Positions 1 through 6,189 are shown, counted from the first letter of the stretch. The stretch is DNA of 12,090 nucleotides from Candidatus Gastranaerophilales bacterium (GCA_944325615.1 CALVAU010000235.1:1-12090); one strand, 5' to 3'. Translations and numbers: made by a program. The notes: generated from the sequence alone by a model not told the origin.

Positions 1-2
1 AT

Positions 3-1337
3 AAAAATAATGTTGAATTAATAGATAAAATTTTAGAAAAGGCAAGATTGGCGAAAGGGCTTACTCATAGAGAAGCTGCTGTTCTTTTGGATTGTGAAAT
101 CGAAGAGAAAAATAAGGAAATTTTTGCACTTGCAGAAAAAATTAAAAAAGATTTTTATGGTAACAGAATCGTGCTTTTTGCACCTTTGTATTTGTCGAAT
201 TATTGTGTAAACGGTTGTGTGTATTGTCCATATCATGCAAAAAATAAACACATTCCTAGAAAAAAATTAACACAAAAAAAAAAAAAAAAAGAAGTTATTG
301 CACTTCAGGATATGGGGCATAAAAGACTTGCGATTGAATCAGGAGAAGATCCCGTAAACAATCCGATTGAATATATTTTAGAATCAATAAAGACAATTTA
401 TTCAATCAAACATAAAAATGGTGCAATCAGACGTGTAAATGTCAATATTGCAGCGACTACTGTTGAAAATTATAAAAAACTTCATGAAGCTGGAATTGGT
501 ACATATATTTTATTCCAAGAAACTTACAATAAAGAAAGTTACGAAAAACTTCATCCGACAGGGCCAAAACATAATTATGCGTATCATACCGAAGCGATGG
601 ATCGGGCTATGCAAGGCGGTATAGATGACGTCGGATTAGGTGTGTTATTCGGGCTTGAATCATACAGGTATGAATTTTCTGCACTATTAATGCATGCTGA
701 GCACTTAGAGGCTGTATTTGGAGTTGGTCCTCATACAATTAGTGTTCCAAGAATTAAAAAGGCTGATGATATTAATCCGGACGAATTTGATAATGGTATT
801 GATGACGATATTTTTGCTAAAATCGTTGCTTGTATAAGGATTGCTGTCCCATATACCGGCATGATAATTTCAACAAGAGAAAGTGCAAAGTGTCGTGAAC
901 GATTACTTCATCTTGGAGTTTCTCAAATTAGCGGCGGTTCAAAGACAAGTGTAGGGGGATATTTTAATCCTATGCCTGAATCTGAGGATTCTGCGCAATT
1001 TGATGTGTCAGATAGAAGAACTTTGGATGAAGTTATAAAATGGCTTATGGAACTCGGTTATCTTCCTAGTTTTTGCACAGCTTGCTATGGCAGCGGAAGA
1101 ACAGGTGACAGATTTATGGAAATTTGTAAGAGTCAGCAAATACACAACTTCTGTCATCCGAATGCGATTATGACATTGAAAGAGTACTTGGAAGATTATG
1201 CATCATCAGAAACTAAAGCTGTTGGCGAAAAGTTAATCGAAAAAGAGGTTGAAACTTTAGAAAATCCTCAAATTAAAGATACAGTAATTGAAGATTTAGC
1301 TAAAATTCATTCTGGTGAAAGAGGATTTAAATTCTAA
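3..1337 (+). CDS. hydG: [FeFe]-hydrogenase H-cluster radical SAM maturase HydG (5' partial)
   Basis: HydG cleaves tyrosine with S-adenosylmethionine to make the CO and CN- ligands, delivered on an Fe-cysteine synthon, for the H-cluster of [FeFe]-hydrogenase. The radical-SAM motif CVNGCVYC (CX3CX2C) lies at bases 204-227. The HydG-specific C-terminal CX2CX22C, which holds the auxiliary iron-sulphur cluster, has its cysteine codons at 1074, 1083 and 1152; this pattern separates HydG from ThiH. A TTG at 48 could be read as a start, but the frame stays open to the window edge and the upstream residues (KNNVELIDKILEKAR) look like normal HydG N-terminus, so the true start is off-window. The visible 444 codons compare with about 470 usual. 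A 17-A run at 274-290 encodes five lysines where relatives as I recall them read roughly EEIRE/EEIRR. The frame is correct on both sides. No hydE or hydF is visible in the window. Confidence 0.96.
   Translation, partial: KNNVELIDKILEKARLAKGLTHREAAVLLDCEIEEKNKEIFALAEKIKKDFYGNRIVLFAPLYLSNYCVNGCVYCPYHAKNKHIPRKKLTQKKKKKEVIALQDMGHKRLAIESGEDPVNNPIEYILESIKTIYSIKHKNGAIRRVNVNIAATTVENYKKLHEAGIGTYILFQETYNKESYEKLHPTGPKHNYAYHTEAMDRAMQGGIDDVGLGVLFGLESYRYEFSALLMHAEHLEAVFGVGPHTISVPRIKKADDINPDEFDNGIDDDIFAKIVACIRIAVPYTGMIISTRESAKCRERLLHLGVSQISGGSKTSVGGYFNPMPESEDSAQFDVSDRRTLDEVIKWLMELGYLPSFCTACYGSGRTGDRFMEICKSQQIHNFCHPNAIMTLKEYLEDYASSETKAVGEKLIEKEVETLENPQIKDTVIEDLAKIHSGERGFKF
274..290 (+). repeat. 17-base poly(A) tract inside hydG
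   Basis: There are seventeen consecutive A residues followed by G, read in frame as the third-position tail of a Gln codon plus five AAA lysine codons. The protein is recognisable HydG directly before (KKLTQ) and after (EVIALQDMGHKR), so the present length keeps the gene in frame. Tracts this long are known to provoke replication slippage and RNA polymerase slippage, and the end (A AAA AAG) also matches a classical slippery heptamer. A -1 shift would stop at 355-357 and a +1 shift at 320-322. An assembly or sequencing error is an alternative. Confidence 0.9.
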
Positions 1338-1350
1338 AAATAATTTTCTA

Positions 1351-1400
1351 AAAAAACAGGCGCGATTATTATTAATTTGTAATCGTGCCTATTTTTATAT
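1351..1400. terminator. Bidirectional terminator between hydG and the formyltransferase gene
   Basis: An inverted repeat has an 11-base left arm at 1358-1368 (AGGCGCGATTA) and a right arm at 1380-1390 (TAATCGTGCCT), paired throughout with one G-T wobble and an 11-base loop. It is flanked by an A run on the left (1350-1356) and a T-rich run on the right (from 1392). It can therefore act as an intrinsic terminator for hydG on + and for the convergent gene on -. The stop codon of the - strand gene (1372-1374) lies in the loop. Confidence 0.8.
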
Positions 1401-2331
1401 TTTTTATAAATTGTTTTGTAAATGGTCGTATAAAAAATCCCCAGAGTTTTAAATCTTCCATTTCTAATGCCCTTCCGCATTTGCAGGTTATAGTGAGAGA
1501 TTTTTTATTTTCATCTTTTGCAATGATCTCTCCAGCACAGCCTTTTTCTTGAGTATTTATAATGCTGCATTTATATGGATTAATGCTTAAAAATTTGTTT
1601 CCGATTGTAATGTAGCAGGGAAGCCAAGGATGCAGTGCTCTTATTGTTGCATATAATTCTTCTGCTGTTTTATTTCTAAAATCAAGCATTTTTTCAACTT
1701 CTGCAATGTTTCCAAAGTAGCTTGCTCTGCTCTCGTTTTGTTTAATTGGAATTATTACTTCTTTTTGAATTTTTGCAAAAAACTCTTTTAATAGTATTCT
1801 TGTTGCAAAATATGTTCTTTCTCTTAATTCTTTTCCTGTATCGTTAGGCAGAATGTCTATTTCCTTTTGCAGTAAAATAGGTCCGGTATCAAGGTTTTCA
1901 TCCATAAGGTGAATTGTAACTCCGCTCTTTTTTTCCCCTCTTTTAATTACTTGCATATAAGGATTTGGACCTCTGTATCTTGGCAAAAGTGATGGATGAA
2001 TATTAATTGTGCCGATTTTTGGCATTGAAAATGTCTGTTTACAGATTTTTTCACTCCAAGTTCCGACAATTATTAAATCTGCATTTGATTTTAATATAAA
2101 GTTTCTAAATTCTTGAGAGTTTGCCGATTTAGCTTTTATTTCTGGAATTTTGTATTTTTTTATAATAGTTAATTCCGGAGTGTTTTTTAAAAAGTCATTA
2201 AAAAAAAGTTGTAGTGGATTGACAAAAGCTCTTTCATATCTGAGTATACCTGCTATTTCACAATTTGAATCCATAGCAGCTTTTATTATATTAATAAGCA
2301 TTTTACCTTTTGATAAAATAATGACTTTCAT
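1372..2331 (-). CDS. Methionyl-tRNA formyltransferase-like protein
   Basis: This 319-residue protein has the two-domain build of methionyl-tRNA formyltransferase (about 315 residues), which transfers a formyl group from 10-formyl-tetrahydrofolate. The catalytic triad is visible as N110 and H112 in INIHPSLLPRYRG and D148 in MDENLDTGPIL, nearly the numbering of E. coli Fmt (N108, H110, D146), with the SLLP folate loop between them. A C-terminal substrate-binding domain follows (about 205-300, including AEELYATIRALHPWLPCY). The N-terminus MKVIILSKGKM lacks the MGTPEFA segment typical of true Fmt, and the RGPNPY stretch differs from the usual RGAAPI. It may therefore be a paralogue acting on another amine, such as an amino-sugar. 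It is not next to def. The start is ATG with only a weak GAG upstream. The family call is firm; the substrate is open. Confidence 0.82.
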   Translation of the reverse strand: MKVIILSKGKMLINIIKAAMDSNCEIAGILRYERAFVNPLQLFFNDFLKNTPELTIIKKYKIPEIKAKSANSQEFRNFILKSNADLIIVGTWSEKICKQTFSMPKIGTINIHPSLLPRYRGPNPYMQVIKRGEKKSGVTIHLMDENLDTGPILLQKEIDILPNDTGKELRERTYFATRILLKEFFAKIQKEVIIPIKQNESRASYFGNIAEVEKMLDFRNKTAEELYATIRALHPWLPCYITIGNKFLSINPYKCSIINTQEKGCAGEIIAKDENKKSLTITCKCGRALEMEDLKLWGFFIRPFTKQFIKNIKIGTITN

Positions 2332-2364
2332 AATTATATCATCTCATATATGTATATTTTTGTA

Positions 2365-2383
2365 AATTGTAAATTTTACAATT
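2365..2383. promoter_or_regulatory. 19-bp perfect palindrome, candidate operator
   Basis: AATTGTAAATTTTACAATT is a perfect dyad (9+1+9) in the roughly 110-base divergent region between the formyltransferase gene (start 2331) and the EF-hand gene (start 2441). Its size fits the binding site of a dimeric helix-turn-helix repressor. The site contains TTTACA on each strand, which resembles a -35 element, but I could not place a convincing -10 at the right distance for either gene. The regulator is unknown. Chance palindromes are commoner in AT-rich DNA, so this is a candidate only. Confidence 0.4.
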
Positions 2384-2440
2384 AAAGTTTTTGAAAATTA
2401 GTCCGATATATAAGCTGGTATGATATTAAGAGGAGAGAAT

Positions 2441-2938
2441 ATGGTTGATTTTAGCGAAAACAGAGCAAATTTAGCTTCTTCTGATTTAAAAGACGGTCTT
2501 TCTTATGAGCCGATATCAGAAGAAATTGCAAACAAAATTTTGCAGGAATTGAAAGAAAAAGATGAAGATTCTTCAATGAGAGTTTCTTTTGATGAGCTTT
2601 CAAATGCAATAGTAAAAGAATATGTAGCAAATATCGGTAATAGAGAAATGGCTTTACAAGAAGATGAAGCAATGAATAATTTAATAAATTATTACCGAGA
2701 ACGTGCAAAAGAGTTTGATGCAAACGGAGATGGTGCTTTGAATATTGATGAATATACTCAAATGTTTAAGGCGATGTTTGCAAAGGCTGAAAAAGAAATT
2801 AAATCATCAAAAAGTACACTTGATAAAAAGGTAAAATTAGAAGAACCGATATTTGAAAGCAGTGCTGTAAAGTTTGAAAAGGCTTTTGAAACAGGTAAAA
2901 AATCAGCTGAAATTGTTGATAATTTTGTTAAAGAATAG
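2441..2938 (+). CDS. Small soluble protein with a pair of EF-hand motifs
   Basis: This 165-residue, acidic and lysine-rich protein has no signal peptide or membrane segment. Two 12-residue EF-hand loops are visible. The second, DANGDGALNIDE at 93-104, is canonical (D1, N3, D5, G6, E12). The first, DEDSSMRVSFDE at 41-52, keeps D1, D3, S5 and E12 but has Met in place of the usual Gly at position 6. Calcium binding is therefore likely at one site and possible at both, in the cytoplasm. I chose ATG 2441 rather than the in-frame ATG at 2420 because AGGAGAG at 2431-2437 is placed ideally for 2441 and would lie inside the longer reading. It is monocistronic, with its own terminator. The partner or target is unknown, and I recognise no orthologous family. 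Confidence 0.8.
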   Translation: MVDFSENRANLASSDLKDGLSYEPISEEIANKILQELKEKDEDSSMRVSFDELSNAIVKEYVANIGNREMALQEDEAMNNLINYYRERAKEFDANGDGALNIDEYTQMFKAMFAKAEKEIKSSKSTLDKKVKLEEPIFESSAVKFEKAFETGKKSAEIVDNFVKE

Positions 2939-2955
2939 TTTTTTAAACATAAAGT

Positions 2956-2991
2956 AAAAAGACCGATTTAGTTTTAAAGTCGGTCTTTTTT
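2956..2991. terminator. Bidirectional terminator between the EF-hand gene and smpB
   Basis: The stem pairs GACCGA (2961-2966) with TCGGTC (2980-2985), extended inward by TTTA/TAAA around one bulged G. It is flanked by AAAAA (2956-2960) and TTTTTT (2986-2991), which also pair. The symmetric A and T tracts let it terminate both the + gene and the convergent smpB, whose stop codon is at 2990-2992. Confidence 0.88.
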
Positions 2992-3442
2992 AATATTTAA
3001 TTTTACTTGCTCTATCCATTTCTCGTTTTTGGTCTTTTTTCGCGATATCATCACGTTTGTCATGGAGCTTTTTACCTTTTGCAAGTCCAATCTCGATTTT
3101 GGCAAACCCTTGGGATATAAAGACTTCTAACGGAACGATTGAATATCCGTCTTTTTTTACTTTGGAATGCATTTTCAAAATTTCTTTTTTTGTCAAAAGA
3201 AGCTTGCGAACTCTTTCTGCTTGGTGATTAAATCTGTTTCCTTGTTCGTAAGGTGAAATATGACAGTTATATAGGAAAATTTCGTTTTCTTCAATTTTAC
3301 AAAAGCTGTCTTTTAAATTTATTGCATTCTTTCTTATGGATTTGATTTCAGTTCCGGTCAGCACAATTCCGGCTACATATTTATCAAATATAGTGTAGTC
3401 ATGAAATGCTTTTCTATTTGTTGTGATAACTTTTTTATCCAT
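2990..3442 (-). CDS. smpB: SsrA-binding protein SmpB
   Basis: SmpB binds the tRNA-like domain of tmRNA and brings it to stalled ribosomes for trans-translation. The 150-residue length is normal for the family. Conserved marks include the N-terminal TNRKAFHDYTI, VLTGTEIKSIR (about 27-37), the HISPYEQGN segment (61-69), and the basic GLAKGKKLHDKR stretch (119-130) leading into a lysine/arginine-rich tail that enters the A site and decoding channel. The start ATG follows the stop of the HExxH gene after one base and has no clear Shine-Dalgarno sequence of its own, so translation is probably coupled to the upstream gene. The ssrA gene is not in this window. Confidence 0.97.
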   Translation of the reverse strand: MDKKVITTNRKAFHDYTIFDKYVAGIVLTGTEIKSIRKNAINLKDSFCKIEENEIFLYNCHISPYEQGNRFNHQAERVRKLLLTKKEILKMHSKVKKDGYSIVPLEVFISQGFAKIEIGLAKGKKLHDKRDDIAKKDQKREMDRASKIKY

Positions 3443-3443
3443 A

Positions 3444-4235
3444 TTATGATTTTAGCATAAACATATTTTTTAAATTTTGACGTGCGTCTGCTAAAGCTTT
3501 TTTTAGAAATTCTTCAATAATTTTAATTTTAGGTTGAAAATTATATTCATCAGCGCTTTCACTGGTTATTTTTTCACAAATTAAATTTTCATGTTCATCT
3601 TGTATTTTTTCAAGATATTTTTCGCCCTCTTTGAAAGCATGGTATTCTTCTTTCAGTCTATAGCGCATATTTTGTAGAATATCAATTTTATCGCTGTATG
3701 TAAAATCTTTTAGAAACTCAGGTAAAATGTTATTTTTAAGTTTGTCAGCGTTAAATTCTTTTTTGTCATATATGTTGTTTCTGTAGAAGTTGTTCTCAAT
3801 TTTAGTCAAACCTTTATCGAAAATTGTACCGTTTCTTTTGGTATGTTTCGGATTTACAAGTTCAAATAAATAATGAAATGATTCGTGCATGAAAATATCA
3901 GCATTATACAAAGATATTCTGTTGTCATATTTGTTAGTTGGCAAATAAATAGTAAAAGAATCTATTTCGTCAGGTTTGGCTGGGTTTACGCAAGGAACAG
4001 TTGCCCCTTTAAAGTTAAATCCTTTTGTGTCACTGATGCAAAAATTTGTTTTATGCAAAGTAACTTCATCCAACTTATTCATATACGTTTCCATTGAGAT
4101 GTCTTTTGTTGTAAATTCTTTGCTTAATTTTGAAAAGAAGTCAGCATTAAGAGACTTTGCAATCTCAAGTCGTTTTTGTATAGAGCCTTTGCAGATGCTG
4201 AGGGGTAATTTTGCATTTTGTGAAACTTTAATCAT
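3444..4235 (-). CDS. Unrecognised protein with a HExxH zinc-protease-like motif
   Basis: This 263-residue protein is one I cannot assign to a named family. The sequence HESFH at 117-121, following the hydrophobic stretch NADIFM and followed by a short helix, is a typical HExxH zinc-binding helix. A plausible third ligand is a glutamate in RLKEEYHAF (E196 or E197), about 75 residues later, as in gluzincins; this is inference. Residues 180-260 are rich in charged helices and may form a coiled coil. There is no signal peptide or membrane segment, so it should be cytoplasmic. It lies between an ABC ATPase gene (33 bases upstream) and smpB (1 base downstream) on the same strand and is probably co-transcribed with smpB. 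The start ATG has only a weak AGAG upstream. A non-catalytic metal-binding role cannot be excluded. Confidence 0.62.
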   Translation of the reverse strand: MIKVSQNAKLPLSICKGSIQKRLEIAKSLNADFFSKLSKEFTTKDISMETYMNKLDEVTLHKTNFCISDTKGFNFKGATVPCVNPAKPDEIDSFTIYLPTNKYDNRISLYNADIFMHESFHYLFELVNPKHTKRNGTIFDKGLTKIENNFYRNNIYDKKEFNADKLKNNILPEFLKDFTYSDKIDILQNMRYRLKEEYHAFKEGEKYLEKIQDEHENLICEKITSESADEYNFQPKIKIIEEFLKKALADARQNLKNMFMLKS

Positions 4236-4268
4236 ACTCTAATAAAATTCAAACAAAATAAATTTTGC

Positions 4269-5234
4269 CTAATTCTCATAGAGAAAACATTTTGTATAAT
4301 GAGTTTCTGATATGTTGATATTACAAGGTATAGATTCTTTGCATTTTTGCATTACATAAGGACATCTTGTATGAAATTTGCATCCGCTTGGAAGATTCGC
4401 TGGGGACGGAAGCTCTCCTTGTAAAAGTATTTTTTCTTTTTTCTCATTTTGAATATCAGGTACAGCGTTTAATAACGCTTTTGTGTAAGGATGTTTTGGA
4501 TTATTAAAAATATCTTCAACAGTTCCGATTTCGACAATATCTCCGAGATACATAATTGCAACACGATCTGCAAGGTATTTGATTACGCTCAAGTCGTGTG
4601 TGATAAGCAAAAATGTGAGATTGTAATTTTCTTTTAATTCTTTTAATAGGTTGATAATTTGAGCTTGAATACTTACATCAAGTGCGCTCACAGGCTCATC
4701 TGCAAGTACAAATTTAGGGTTAAGTACAAGAGCTCTTGCGATTGCAATTCTCTGCCTTTGCCCTCCGGAAAATTCATGCGGATATAAACTAAGACATTCT
4801 TTATCAAGCCCTACTTTGCAGGCGGTATCTTCTATAATTTTTCTTATTTCATCCTCAGATAAATCAGTATTGATTTTAAGAGGTTCTTTAAGTGTGTCAT
4901 AAATTTTCATTTTTGGATCAAGGCTTGCATAAGGGTTTTGAAAAATCATTTGGATATTTTTTCTGATTTTCTTTAATTCTTGTCTGCTCATTTTTAGCAA
5001 ATCTTGATTATCAAAAAGGATTTCACCTTTTATAGGGTTTTCAAGCCTCATAATTGCTTTTGCAAGAGTTGACTTTCCGCAGCCGGATTCTCCTGCGATT
5101 GCAAGTATTTCACCTTTTTTAATTTCTAAATTCACCCCGTTTACGGCATGTATTAGTTGAGTTCCGCCGAATACGCCTTTATCTGCTTTGTAATCCACAT
5201 ATAAATTTTTAACTTCAACAAGAGAATTATTCAT
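4269..5234 (-). CDS. Oligopeptide/dipeptide ABC transporter ATP-binding protein, OppF/DppF type
   Basis: This is a cytoplasmic ATPase subunit of a peptide importer. Counting from the ATG at 5234 (321 residues), Walker A is GESGCGKST at 48-56, the Q-loop is IFQNPY near 97-102, the signature is FSGGQRQR at 155-162, Walker B is FVLADE at 175-180, and the H-loop His is 213. The oligopeptide-transporter C-terminal extension follows (HPYTKALL at 248, then SGCKFHTRCP), with cysteines at 285, 291, 298, 304 and 316. In some relatives such cysteines hold an iron-sulphur cluster. A TTG at 5258 would add eight residues, but they are not conserved-looking and neither start has a good Shine-Dalgarno sequence. 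No oppA, B, C or D partner is present in the window. Spacing of 33 bases to the next - strand gene allows co-transcription. Confidence 0.93.
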   Translation of the reverse strand: MNNSLVEVKNLYVDYKADKGVFGGTQLIHAVNGVNLEIKKGEILAIAGESGCGKSTLAKAIMRLENPIKGEILFDNQDLLKMSRQELKKIRKNIQMIFQNPYASLDPKMKIYDTLKEPLKINTDLSEDEIRKIIEDTACKVGLDKECLSLYPHEFSGGQRQRIAIARALVLNPKFVLADEPVSALDVSIQAQIINLLKELKENYNLTFLLITHDLSVIKYLADRVAIMYLGDIVEIGTVEDIFNNPKHPYTKALLNAVPDIQNEKKEKILLQGELPSPANLPSGCKFHTRCPYVMQKCKESIPCNINISETHYTKCFLYEN

Positions 5235-5263
5235 AAAATGAGTGTAACTTATTATCAATATAA

Positions 5264-5275
5264 ATGCAATTGCAT
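5264..5275. promoter_or_regulatory. 12-bp palindrome overlapping the prepilin -35 region
   Basis: ATGCAATTGCAT is a perfect 12-bp dyad in the short divergent region between the ABC ATPase gene (-) and the prepilin-like gene (+). Its right half (TTGCAT, 5270-5275) coincides with the proposed -35 hexamer of the prepilin promoter, which would let a bound protein block that promoter. It is short and AT-rich, so chance is possible. Confidence 0.3.
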
Positions 5276-5298
5276 AAAAAGGTGAAATATGATATTAT
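5270..5298 (+). promoter_or_regulatory. Putative sigma-70 promoter of the prepilin-like gene
   Basis: The -35 TTGCAT (5270-5275) is weak. A 17-base spacer separates it from the -10 TATTAT (5293-5298), which matches TATAAT at five of six positions and is preceded by TGA, giving an extended -10. The expected transcript start near 5305 leaves a leader of about 22 bases carrying the strong GAGGAGAG ribosome binding site at 5314-5321. Confidence 0.55.
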
Positions 5299-5313
5299 AT
5301 AACCGTAGCAATA

Positions 5314-5377
5314 GAGGAGAGATAGTATGGAAAATCAAACTATGATTGAATTTCAGGGGGGGGGGGGCAACCTATAA
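5314..5377 (+). other. Strong ribosome binding site and ATG of the prepilin gene, out of frame with the body
   Basis: GAGGAGAG at 5314-5321 sits 5 bases ahead of ATG 5327, the best translation start signal in this region. From that ATG the frame reads MENQTMIEFQ, enters the G tract and stops at the TAA at 5375-5377 after 16 codons. The prepilin body is in the next frame. Removing one G (11 instead of 12), or having 8 or 14, would join this start to the body as one protein. As given, this is the OFF state of a possible switch, or a sequencing error. Confidence 0.75.
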
Positions 5378-6188
5378 TTCACTCCCTGTAAGGGAAAACA
5401 GCATCAATTTATCAAATTCTGTAAAAATTGATAAAACGCCAAAAATATTAGTCGAAAAGAAGAAAGGATTTACTTTAGCAGAAGTATTAATTACATTAGG
5501 AGTTATAGGTATTGTAGCTGCACTCACTATACCAAATTTAGCGAGAAAGTGGGAAGAGCGTGCAATAATTTCTAAATATAAAAAGATGTATGCAACCTTA
5601 TCAAATGCTTATAATCGAGCAGTAGCAGACAAAGGTGATCCTGAGTATTGGGATTTATCGGATAAGGCTTCTATACTGAAAATTCTGGAGCCATATTTAA
5701 ATGTAGCAGAGCGTTGTTATAATAAAAAAGGTTGTGTCTCAGATGGAAACTTTAACTCATTATCGGGTGCCGTACGTTATGGGCGTATTAGTCAACTTAC
5801 TACTTATCCTAAATTAAGGCTTAATGGTGGTTTTTCGCTTGTAGTTTTAGATCCGCTTCATAATGGTTGTGAGTGGGATACTACTTATACAGATATTAAT
5901 GGTAATACAGTTACGTCACGTATAACTAATGATTGTGGAACTATTACTGGTGTAATAACTAATGCAAAAGGTAAAAATTATATAAATTATTTAGGAAAGG
6001 ACCATTTTGTGTTTCAAATAACTCCAAAAGGGATCTATCCTTATGGATATAAGAGTAAAGATGAGCAAGTGAAAAAATATTGCAAAAAAGGATCCCCAGA
6101 GTCTGACGATCCAAACTATAACACTAACGGGCAAACTTGCGGAACTTGGATATTAAGGTATGATAATATGGATTATTTTTACGAATAA
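5346..6188 (+). CDS. Type IV prepilin-like (pseudopilin) protein, start frame-disrupted by a G tract
   Basis: The class III prepilin signal is clear: KKK-G|FTLAEVLITLGVIGIVAALT, with the cleavage Gly at residue 41 counted from TTG 5346, Glu at +5, and a hydrophobic helix of about 20 residues. Prepilin peptidase would cut it and methylate Phe+1, and the product would assemble in a type IV pilus, competence or type II secretion pseudopilus. The globular part (about 65-280) holds several cysteines that could pair (CYNKKGC, NGCEW, DCGT, YCKKG, TCGTW). The only in-frame start ahead of the signal is TTG 5346, which has no ribosome binding site; no ATG, GTG or TTG follows before the cleavage motif. 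The good start is ATG 5327, one base out of frame across the G12 tract. The fused protein would carry an unusually long leader of nearly 50 residues. The gene ends 1 base before the convergent recR stop. Confidence 0.85.
   Translation: MNFRGGGATYNSLPVRENSINLSNSVKIDKTPKILVEKKKGFTLAEVLITLGVIGIVAALTIPNLARKWEERAIISKYKKMYATLSNAYNRAVADKGDPEYWDLSDKASILKILEPYLNVAERCYNKKGCVSDGNFNSLSGAVRYGRISQLTTYPKLRLNGGFSLVVLDPLHNGCEWDTTYTDINGNTVTSRITNDCGTITGVITNAKGKNYINYLGKDHFVFQITPKGIYPYGYKSKDEQVKKYCKKGSPESDDPNYNTNGQTCGTWILRYDNMDYFYE
5356..5367 (+). repeat. 12-base poly(G) tract at the start of the prepilin gene
   Basis: Twelve consecutive G residues lie in a strongly AT-rich context, between the well-formed ATG (5327) and the prepilin body. 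They encode part of a Gly run in any frame. Long G tracts in 5' coding regions are the classical substrate of slipped-strand phase variation, and here the length is exactly one base away from restoring the full reading frame. A 5-bp hairpin (TCCCT-GTA-AGGGA, 5383-5395) lies just downstream. Confidence 0.92.
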
Positions 6189-6189
6189 T

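Noticed and set aside
48..50. TTG 48 as the hydG start
   Set aside because: The frame is open upstream to the window edge and those residues look like HydG, so the gene is truncated by the window rather than starting here.
2333..2338. TATAAT on the - strand just before the formyltransferase ATG
   Set aside because: It lies 1-2 bases from the start codon, so transcription from it would begin inside the gene; probably chance in AT-rich DNA.
2150..2365. Open frame on + opposite the formyltransferase gene
   Set aside because: It is antisense to a well-supported gene, rich in hydrophobic low-complexity residues, and has no ribosome binding site.
2420..2440. ATG 2420 as the EF-hand gene start
   Set aside because: The well-placed AGGAGAG ribosome binding site serves ATG 2441; the extra seven residues are encoded across that site.
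3885..4242. Two overlapping + strand open frames opposite the HExxH gene
   Set aside because: They are shadows of the - strand gene, with no start signals or recognisable motifs.
5235..5258. TTG 5258 as the ABC ATPase start
   Set aside because: It adds eight residues of no family resemblance, uses a rarer start codon and has no ribosome binding site.
5383..5395. Hairpin TCCCT-GTA-AGGGA as a terminator or riboswitch
   Set aside because: A 5-bp stem within coding sequence and without a T tract is too weak to call; mentioned only as context for the G tract.
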